Shown one piece after another: positions 6,902 to 11,258 of a stretch of 11,258 nt of DNA. Source of the DNA: Ruminococcaceae bacterium UBA5423 (GTDB taxonomy: Bacteria > Bacillota > Clostridia > Oscillospirales > Acutalibacteraceae). The notes under the pieces were generated by a model. It saw only the letters and a list, made by a program, of their open reading frames with translations. It was not told where the DNA came from and did no database searches. The translations under genes and the position numbers were made by a program. The stretch covers positions 2,431 through 13,688 of the forward strand of contig DHNF01000080.1 in NCBI GenBank assembly GCA_002409375.1, in the 5' to 3' direction. Positions within the stretch are counted from its first letter, which is position 1; every line of letters begins with the position of its first letter.

Positions 6902-7558
6902 TCATAAAAAGAATGATGTCATACAACCAATCGCAAGATACGGAATCAGCGCAAAGGATTCCTGAATACTCTTTTTTTGCATTTTTCTAATTGTTACTGT
7001 GCAGATAACAGCAAGCGATAAACCAATCACAATCGCTGCAAGCCCCTTGTGTAATTCAAGTAAAAATGCAGATGCCGCCATCAATTTGATATCTGCTCCT
7101 CCATAGGTATTCGGTTTCAGGACAGCAATCGCATGCTGCGGAATTGTGATCAAAACTGTTGAAAGGAGCATCATTGGTAAGTCCGATATGGTTGTGCCAA
7201 TTAACGCTGTAATAACAACCATTATCGGTATATAGTCATCTACCATACGGGTACGGATATCCGAATTTGAGGCAACCAGCAGAAGAAGGCAAAAAATAAA
7301 ACCCTGTATCATCTTCATTTCAAATCCGAAACGAAGCAAAAGAAAGAGTGATACAAGCACTGGCAGTATAATATTGAGTGGGTTTTCCTTTTTCCCATAT
7401 TTACTTTTTATGAAAGCTGTAAGCATCCAGCCAGAAAATGCAGCCGCAATTGACACAAGGACATACGGCAGGAATGCAAGAATCATACTCTGGCTCATAT
7501 ATGGTTGTGTAGGAAAATAAACGTGAGACGGAAATATCGAACCTGTTTGCAATAACAT
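6902..7558 (-). CDS. A24 prepilin peptidase (TadV/CpaA-like)
   Basis: This is a 218-aa polytopic membrane protein with about six hydrophobic segments. Both aspartates expected of the type IV prepilin peptidase family are present: D100 in NSDIRTRMVDD, and D156 in YGGADIKLMAASA, the GxGD-like motif (Ala replaces the third residue). It would cleave the leaders of the Flp-like pilin and the two pseudopilins encoded in the same block, at the cytoplasmic face of the membrane. I chose the ATG at 7558 because AGGG lies 8 bases upstream (GGAAGGGATAGAACG). An in-frame TTG at 7618 falls inside a hairpin, and an ATG at 7498 would still keep the core. There is no N-terminal methyltransferase domain, as is usual for short TadV-type enzymes. 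It follows the pilin gene directly. Confidence 0.87.
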   Translation of the reverse strand: MLLQTGSIFPSHVYFPTQPYMSQSMILAFLPYVLVSIAAAFSGWMLTAFIKSKYGKKENPLNIILPVLVSLFLLLRFGFEMKMIQGFIFCLLLLVASNSDIRTRMVDDYIPIMVVITALIGTTISDLPMMLLSTVLITIPQHAIAVLKPNTYGGADIKLMAASAFLLELHKGLAAIVIGLSLAVICTVTIRKMQKKSIQESFALIPYLAIGCMTSFFL

Positions 7559-7600
7559 CGTTCTATCCCTTCCTTTCCAATCAGCAATAAATAGGATTAT

Positions 7601-7629
7601 GGCGGGGTGTTTTTTCAACCCATCCCGCC
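7601..7629 (-). terminator. GC-rich hairpin after the pilin gene (no U-run)
   Basis: GGCGGG and CCCGCC pair at the base of an imperfect stem (mismatch, TG pairs, small bulge) with a GAAA-like loop, starting 8 bases after the pilin stop. No U-run follows on the minus strand. A hairpin of this type behind a pilin gene is more likely to stabilise the upstream pilin message or mark a processing site than to terminate fully (inference). Confidence 0.45.
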
Positions 7630-7636
7630 AATAACC

Positions 7637-7879
7637 TTAAGATCCGGAGTAGTTAAAAAGTCCATCAATCTTGGTTGAAAGTGCCGGCAGAATTTTTCCA
7701 TTGAAAAGCGCATACAGCCCGGCAAGCAGGAGGGCTCCGATTACCACAGATATCAAAATTTTTAGGCCCTCCCCGACGAATCCGTCACCACGGTTATTGC
7801 ACACAGCAAGCCTTGTACGAATAAGGAAAGATGCCAATCTGTTTCTGATTCTGTCACGCATTTTCTTGAGCAATTTCAC
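7637..7879 (-). CDS. Flp-like pilin (DUF6133 family)
   Basis: This is an 80-aa prepilin, probably the main pilus subunit. The leader of 31 residues is strongly basic (MKLLKKMRDRIRNRL...) and ends NNRG; cleavage after G31 would leave 49 residues, the normal Flp size. The mature part begins DGFVGEGLK, followed by a hydrophobic helix (LKILISVVIGALLLAGLYAL, about 39-58) and a short tail ending LFNYSGS. An acidic residue (E37, mature +6) is close to the usual Glu at +5. I recognise the pattern as DUF6133, which accompanies clostridial Tad loci. The start is GTG at 7879-7877 with GGAGG 9 bases upstream; there is no better ATG. It is the first gene after the terminator at 7944-7971, so it likely heads the pilus operon with its own promoter. 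Confidence 0.84.
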   Translation of the reverse strand: MKLLKKMRDRIRNRLASFLIRTRLAVCNNRGDGFVGEGLKILISVVIGALLLAGLYALFNGKILPALSTKIDGLFNYSGS

Positions 7880-7910
7880 AAGTCATTACCTCCATATTTT
7901 TCGACATCAG

Positions 7911-7940
7911 ATTATTCAAACGGTGCCAAATCCGTATGAA
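7911..7940 (-). promoter_or_regulatory. Candidate sigma-A promoter for the pilin operon
   Basis: On the minus strand TTCATA (7940-7935) and AATAAT (7916-7911) are separated by 18 bases, resembling TTGACA and TATAAT at 4 of 6 and 5 of 6 positions. Transcription would start near 7904, giving a leader of about 25 bases containing the GGAGG site. The position between a terminator and the pilin gene supports it; the -35 is weak. Confidence 0.38.
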
Positions 7941-7943
7941 CCA

Positions 7944-7971
7944 ATAAAAAAGACCCGCGTATTTGCGAGCC
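7944..7971 (-). terminator. Intrinsic terminator after the YodL-DUF3846 gene
   Basis: On the minus strand GGCTCGC, loop AAATAC and GCGGGTC form a 7-bp stem with two G-U wobbles, directly followed by TTTTTTATT. It begins 8 bases after the TAA at 7979-7981. An outer pair (AATCCGT at 7929-7935 and ACGGATT at 7974-7980) could enclose it. It separates the accessory block from the pilus operon. Confidence 0.75.
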
Positions 7972-7978
7972 AAACGGA

Positions 7979-8683
7979 TTAATAGAATTGCATCTCAAAA
8001 TGGATGCTTTCCTCAACATCTTCTTCTGTGTAATGTTCGGGCGTTTTGAACCGATCGGTATATTTTGTAATCAACCCTTCATTTAGAGAAACCATCTCGC
8101 CTTTTCCATCATCAAGAACGATAAAGAACGGTCCGGCGTATAATTCACCGTAAATTTTACGGTTTCCTTCCATACCAATGAGTTTGGATTCCTCATTGGA
8201 AACGATCATTGTTCCATCCTCATCAAAAAACGGGTACGTTATTTCAATCAGCCCACCACCGACAGCCTACTGTAATGCTTCTAGCTTGTTTTCTATTTCT
8301 GCAATATACGGCATTTTGTTCGGCTCAACCATTACCACCCGCAAAAGATCATCCGGCTTATGGGTTTTTGAGATGTCAAAATCAATTTTAATATATCCGA
8401 TTGAATCGCAGAAATAGCAGCCGTCTTCTACCGAACCGGAATCAGCAACTTCACAAATATCACTCACCGATAGGCTGTGACCTCGATATGTCAGCGGCTG
8501 TTTATGATTGAACAGATCAAATAAATCCTCCAAATTATTGCAGTCAACCTCTCCGGTATATACCTCATCGTATATAGCGGGACTTACAGAACCGGCGTAA
8601 TGCAGAGTATTCTCATAGCTTTTAAACTTGACATGGTTTTTATCTCGTTCATGATCAATCTGATAAATTCTTATACGCATCAT
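7979..8683 (-). pseudogene. YodL-DUF3846 protein interrupted by an in-frame amber codon
   Basis: The frame from the ATG at 8683 (AAGGA 6 bases upstream) encodes a YodL-like domain: MRIRIYQIDHERD, a Y(D)EVYTGEVDCNNLEDLFDLFN region and YRGHSLSVSDICEV, then YFCDSIGYIKIDFDI. It then enters a DUF3846-like segment, VVMVEPNKMPYIAEIENKLEALQ. Codon 139 is TAG (8267-8269). The same frame continues as AVGGGLIEITYPFFDEDGTM and on to a normal DUF3846 end (AGPFFIVLDDG..., stop TAA at 7979), adding 95 residues. No shift in frame is needed. The missing residue would normally be Lys or Gln, one base away from TAG. Both families are of unknown function and common in clostridial mobile elements. An ATG at 8209 with GAGG 8 bases before it could restart translation of the C-terminal part. 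It may be a recent nonsense mutation, a sequencing error or readthrough. Confidence 0.82.
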
Positions 8684-8751
8684 TCTCAGTCCTTTTCTCC
8701 AAAGTATAAACGCCGTAAAGTTCACATTGGGAGGTCAGTTATTCATGGTAT

Positions 8752-8781
8752 AGCGATGTATAGTTACCTGTTACATTCGCT
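8752..8781 (-). repeat. Imperfect inverted repeat after the AbrB gene
   Basis: AGCGA-a-TGTA and TACATCGCT on the minus strand pair with one bulged base around an 11-base loop that contains the gene's TAA stop. There is no U-run, so termination is doubtful; it could be an operator-like or message-end structure. Confidence 0.3.
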
Positions 8782-9084
8782 TTCGCTTTCCTTTTGCGCC
8801 CATATAACCGACAGATGGATCAATGCAGCACGTTGTTCTTCATCCGGCAAACCGTCCAGAAAATCAAGAAGGGTCACTTCCTCGTTAGACTTGTTATTTG
8901 GTTCGCTATCAATCCTGCGGCTACAATCATCACAAACCATTACACGCTTGACGATTACCGTTTCATCATCTGCTTGGGAAAAACTCAGGATATCATTATA
9001 AGCAAAGTCCATACGCTTGCGGATTTCGAATGGGATGGTAATCCTCCCATGCTTTCCAAGTACTTTATAAATCTGATTCGACAT
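8764..9084 (-). CDS. AbrB/SpoVT-family DNA-binding protein with CxxC
   Basis: This 106-aa protein has a swapped-hairpin AbrB N-terminal domain: YKVLGKHGRITIPFEIRKRM followed by NDILSFSQADDETVIVKRV (about residues 6-48), the standard form for binding DNA as a dimer or tetramer. A CDDC pair (51-54) follows and may bind metal. A C-terminal helical segment (TLLDFLDGLPDEEQRAALIHLSVIWAQ, about 71-97) completes it. The ATG at 9084 immediately follows the TAG stop of the upstream gene, with GAGGAG 7 bases upstream lying inside that gene's last codons, so the two are tightly coupled. It is probably a transcription regulator of the element, since AbrB-like genes of this shape recur in clostridial mobile elements (recalled). 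No target site is identified. Confidence 0.85.
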   Translation of the reverse strand: MSNQIYKVLGKHGRITIPFEIRKRMDFAYNDILSFSQADDETVIVKRVMVCDDCSRRIDSEPNNKSNEEVTLLDFLDGLPDEEQRAALIHLSVIWAQKESESECNR

Positions 9085-9336
9085 CTAAAACTCCTCGCTT
9101 TCCAGACAGTTTCCCCCGCAAGGGCACAACACGCAGTCACCAATACAGTCGTCAGCAATAAACGGGCAGTTTTCGCAGTCCCCGTCACATTCAAAGTCTG
9201 TGTCTGTCGCCTTTTCGACGATAAGTTTGCCATCGGAGACACTCATTTGAATGACGTCCATCGGGCATAAATCGATTTCCTCAAGCAATTCGAGGGGAAC
9301 AGAGATCAGAGCCATATTTAATGACTTATCTTGCAT
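9085..9336 (-). CDS. Short AbrB-like protein with repeated Cys tail
   Basis: The product is about 83 aa. Residues 8-45 (MALISVPLELLEEIDLCPMD...VSDGKLIVEKATD) match the AbrB/MazE-like beta pattern, with a VPLELL strand and a DGKLIVE strand. Residues 50-77 hold eight cysteines in a striking order: CDGDCENCP (50-58) and CIGDCVLCP (64-72) repeat the form CxGDCxxCP, then CGGNC (73-77). The start is placed at the ATG at 9336, with GGAG about 11 bases upstream; an ATG at 9315 would also keep the domain, and a GTG at 9348 is possible. It overlaps the end of the methylase gene and is directly coupled to the second AbrB gene. The tail suggests metal or iron-sulfur binding, hence a metal- or redox-responsive regulator (inference). 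Confidence 0.75.
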   Translation of the reverse strand: MQDKSLNMALISVPLELLEEIDLCPMDVIQMSVSDGKLIVEKATDTDFECDGDCENCPFIADDCIGDCVLCPCGGNCLESEEF

Positions 9337-10316
9337 GAAATAATGCACTCCTTCAATATTTTATCGTAGTCGAATTCTTCATCCCCGTTTGGAAAGGTTA
9401 ATTGGAGTGGTTTGCTTCGCTGCCGTTCATACATATCGTAATTGCTGATCAGCAGTTCTGGATACTGCCTGCCTGCCTCATACCGCTGTACCATACTATG
9501 AATCCGTGAAAAGTCAAAGATATAATAATCTTTATACATCGCTCGTATAAAAGCACAGTCGTTGTAGGAAAGCAGAAACTTACCCTTCATATGACTAAGC
9601 GTATGGTATAGGCGTAAATGATCATCCAACGTGAATATTTTTGCGTATACACCTTCACTCTTGTAATAGGGCGGGTCACAGTAGAAAACGGTGTTTACCC
9701 GGTCATAATGCTTGATTAGATCCCCAAAATCCTTGCTTTCAATAACGACATTCGCAAGGCGATTGTACGAATCCCAAACATGCGTGAACAGCTTACGAAT
9801 GTCAAAGGGTTGTGCGGCAAAGCTTTTACGCCCGCTTGCATAGCTATAACGGATGAGTTTTAAAAAGTTAGAGGCTCGGCGGATATCATACGCGTTTGCT
9901 TTTGCCAGCATCATTTGGCAGATCTCGTCTGCTTGAACCGGCTGCAGCATAATCTGCGTGAGCTCCATTTCCTCCTGCAAATACGCATCGTCGAATTCTT
10001 CCTGTGCAATAAATTTACGCAGCACATTGAAATCATCGCGGGAATTCAATGTCAGAAATCCGAGTTCACGGATTAAAGCCAGAGGACGTTCTTTCACGCA
10101 TCGAAATAGGTTCACAAGGTCGCCGTCATAATCGTTTAATACTTCAAAGTCGTTATTGGGTTGTTTTCCGAGCATTACAGTTCCGCTGCCGCCGAATACA
10201 TCCACGAAACGCGGACAGCCAAGCGGCATCAATGCCAAAATGATACTGAGTATCGGGGATTTGTTTCCGATCCAAGACACTGGACTTTTGCATGGCTGTG
10301 GAGAATTGATTGTCAT
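9318..10316 (-). CDS. Dam-type N6-adenine DNA methyltransferase (D12 class)
   Basis: The product is about 332-342 aa depending on start. The catalytic elements are all visible; residue numbers count from a GTG at 10346. They are SWIGNKSPIL near 24-33 (the N-terminal motif of Dam-type enzymes), SAM-binding FVDVFGGSGTVML (47-59), NDYDGDLVNLFR (71-82) and the active-site DPPY in FYCDPPYYKS (221-230), with KFLLSYND and PELLISNYD later. It transfers methyl from SAM to adenine N6. The recognition site cannot be read from sequence; GATC is usual in this class. No restriction gene is next to it, so it looks like an orphan element-borne methylase. Starts at 10346 (GTG), 10337 (ATG) and 10316 (ATG) all have weak ribosome sites; I list 10316 because AGAAGG lies just before it and it avoids an inverted repeat. 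All keep the motifs. Confidence 0.9.
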   Translation of the reverse strand: MTINSPQPCKSPVSWIGNKSPILSIILALMPLGCPRFVDVFGGSGTVMLGKQPNNDFEVLNDYDGDLVNLFRCVKERPLALIRELGFLTLNSRDDFNVLRKFIAQEEFDDAYLQEEMELTQIMLQPVQADEICQMMLAKANAYDIRRASNFLKLIRYSYASGRKSFAAQPFDIRKLFTHVWDSYNRLANVVIESKDFGDLIKHYDRVNTVFYCDPPYYKSEGVYAKIFTLDDHLRLYHTLSHMKGKFLLSYNDCAFIRAMYKDYYIFDFSRIHSMVQRYEAGRQYPELLISNYDMYERQRSKPLQLTFPNGDEEFDYDKILKECIISCKISH

Positions 10317-10324
10317 CACCTTCT

Positions 10325-10351
10325 TTCGGGTTGACATCAACCGCACCCGAA
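10325..10351 (-). promoter_or_regulatory. Palindromic element over the methylase start region
   Basis: TTCGGGT (10325-10331) and ACCCGAA (10345-10351) form an inverted repeat, and inside it GGTTGA-CA-TCAACC (10329-10342) is a perfect 6+6 palindrome around two bases. It covers the GTG and ATG start candidates at 10346 and 10337. It could be an operator for a regulator or an RNA structure that hides the ribosome site. Confidence 0.42.
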
Positions 10352-10358
10352 TGAAGGC

Positions 10359-10410
10359 AAAAAAATTGATCTGATATCCCGTTTTCGAGTACGGTTGATA
10401 TCAGATCAAT
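10359..10410 (-). terminator. Strong intrinsic terminator with GATC sites in its arms
   Basis: Arms at 10365-10378 and 10397-10410 (ATTGATCTGATATC and its exact complement) give a 14-bp perfect stem, with an inner CCGT/ACGG pair in the 18-base loop, followed on the minus strand by seven T. It lies about 30 bases after the stop of the Api92-like gene, so it ends that transcript. Each arm carries one GATC and one GATATC, next to a Dam-type methylase gene. Confidence 0.8.
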
Positions 10411-10440
10411 GAGATTTCTTATTTAATTGCGTCATGCCTT

Positions 10441-11258
10441 TCACATCTGTAGCCCTTCGATTTGTGATTCGGTTGCTTCATAATCACCTTGAATATACTG
10501 CTCGAGAGTAATGTGTTCGCCTAGAAAATCGGGTGCAGAATCATCATCGAGTGCAATATATCCTTCTGTGCCAAAATCAAGTGGAAAGTCTGTAATAACT
10601 GTTCCGCCATGATTAACCGTTACATGCGGTTCAATTGAGCAAACCCTGCCTGTTTCAGATTCACGTAAATCATAGCAGTAAAGCCCCTTGGGAATATCTC
10701 CTGCACCGGTTCTATCAATGGTAAACAATGCAGGTTTTTCAAACAGGTCTATCAACTCATATTCATCATTGTCACAATATACATAACCGGTTTCATCTGC
10801 TGACAGGCGCAATCCCAATTCCAGCAGATCATAATTTCTGATTTCTGCGGCAAGATCATACGCTTCTTTTGACCCGCCAGTTGGGATATTTTCAGATATG
10901 ATGGTACCGCTATGATATTCCCGTTCGCCGCAGTTGTAGCCGATATCTTCATCCGCCCATAAATGTTGTAAATGCACATCTGGATACATTTCAGACAGCT
11001 TCTGCAATATCGGGTGCGGGGCACTCCAAGCAGTACTAAAACCTATCGATGTATCACCATCCTCAAAGTCCTCGAAGTCGTAAGCATTCCACTTCGTATT
11101 CCAGTGTGAGGGATCTGATGCCCAGTCATACCAATTGTCCTTGCCATATTTTTGCCTTTCATCAGGTCCGAGATTGCCTCGATAGATATGCTCAGGCATG
11201 GGTATTATCTTATTAAAATCAATACTACCCACCCCCGCGTCATCACTTTTGATTGCTC
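10441..11258 (-). CDS. Api92/YubB-like (DUF1281) protein, 5' end outside window
   Basis: The frame is open to the right edge and ends at TGA (10441-10443), giving at least 271 residues. A GTG at 11232 is unlikely to be the start, because the residues before it (AIKSDDAGVGSIDFNKIIPM) fit the family without a break: the DFNKIIPMPE motif usually lies about 20-40 residues inside the protein. The NWYDW...WNTKWNAY segment and HPILQKLSEMYPDVHLQHLWADED are the typical ferredoxin-like-domain core seen in Api92/YubB (DUF1281) proteins of plasmids and phages. A C-terminal extension of about 130 residues includes an acidic segment (VITDFPLDFGTEGYIALDDDS). Function is unknown in the family. It is terminated by the hairpin at 10359-10410. 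Confidence 0.83.
   Translation of the reverse strand, partial: AIKSDDAGVGSIDFNKIIPMPEHIYRGNLGPDERQKYGKDNWYDWASDPSHWNTKWNAYDFEDFEDGDTSIGFSTAWSAPHPILQKLSEMYPDVHLQHLWADEDIGYNCGEREYHSGTIISENIPTGGSKEAYDLAAEIRNYDLLELGLRLSADETGYVYCDNDEYELIDLFEKPALFTIDRTGAGDIPKGLYCYDLRESETGRVCSIEPHVTVNHGGTVITDFPLDFGTEGYIALDDDSAPDFLGEHITLEQYIQGDYEATESQIEGLQM

Noticed and set aside
6889..7981. Repeated AAACGGATT near 6890 and 7973 as att-like direct repeats
   Set aside because: Nine bases only, one copy belongs to the structure around the terminator at 7944-7971, and no integrase or tRNA lies near either copy.
8267..8269. TAG reassigned to an amino acid throughout the element
   Set aside because: The stops at 1404, 2708 and 9085 are TAG and lie at natural gene ends; two of these junctions carry the next gene's ribosome site or start. 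General reassignment would fuse or extend these proteins without sense.
8700..8725. Promoter before the YodL-like gene (TATACT near 8708)
   Set aside because: The -10 like hexamer is good, but no acceptable -35 lies 16-18 bases upstream.
8794..9270. Plus-strand 158-residue open frame
   Set aside because: It lies antisense to the two AbrB-like genes, which have clear domains and coupled ribosome sites.
11230..11232. GTG start for the Api92-like gene
   Set aside because: The frame stays open upstream to the edge and the upstream residues fit the family, and the GTG has no ribosome site.

Overview
The window reads as part of an accessory element (an integrative conjugative element or plasmid) from a low-to-mid GC Gram-positive bacterium, most likely a gut-type Clostridia (Oscillospiraceae/Lachnospiraceae range). 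The evidence is strong AGGAGG-type ribosome sites, families that are typical of clostridial mobile elements (YodL/DUF3846, AbrB with Cys tails, D12 adenine methylase, Api92/YubB-like) and the absence of any outer-membrane secretin. Every gene I accept lies on the minus strand, so the biological order runs from the right edge to the left edge. No integrase, relaxase, rRNA, tRNA or CRISPR array is visible, so the mobile-element assignment is an inference from gene families.

Right part (about 11258 down to 7979): an Api92/YubB-like protein that enters from beyond the right edge; a strong hairpin terminator with GATC sites in its arms; a Dam-type adenine methylase; two consecutive AbrB/SpoVT-type small DNA-binding proteins, the first with an unusual repeated Cys tail; and a YodL-DUF3846 gene interrupted by one in-frame amber codon. 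A terminator at 7944-7971 closes this block.

Left part (7943 down to 1): a compact Tad/Flp-type (type IVc) pilus locus. In transcription order it holds a Flp-like pilin (DUF6133 type), an A24 prepilin peptidase, an unknown 121-residue protein, a terminator-like hairpin, CpaB/RcpC (SAF domain), a TadZ/CpaE-like P-loop ATPase, the TadA/CpaF secretion ATPase, two TadB/TadC-like membrane platform proteins, two minor pseudopilin-like proteins (one DUF4320), a membrane-anchored Cys-rich zinc-ribbon-like protein, a second terminator-like hairpin, and the first 40 codons of a secreted protein with a clear signal peptide that runs off the left edge.

Functionally, the peptidase would trim the pilin and the two pseudopilins, all three of which carry a basic-Gly-x-(G/S)-(F/Y)-V motif before a hydrophobic helix. 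TadA would power assembly on TadB/TadC, with CpaB and TadZ as assembly or localisation factors. The Cys-rich and secreted proteins at the distal end are candidates for surface or tip components. Two hairpins with U-runs sit directly before well-formed ribosome sites inside this pilus block, which suggests that partial termination sets the ratio of pilin to machinery to secreted product.
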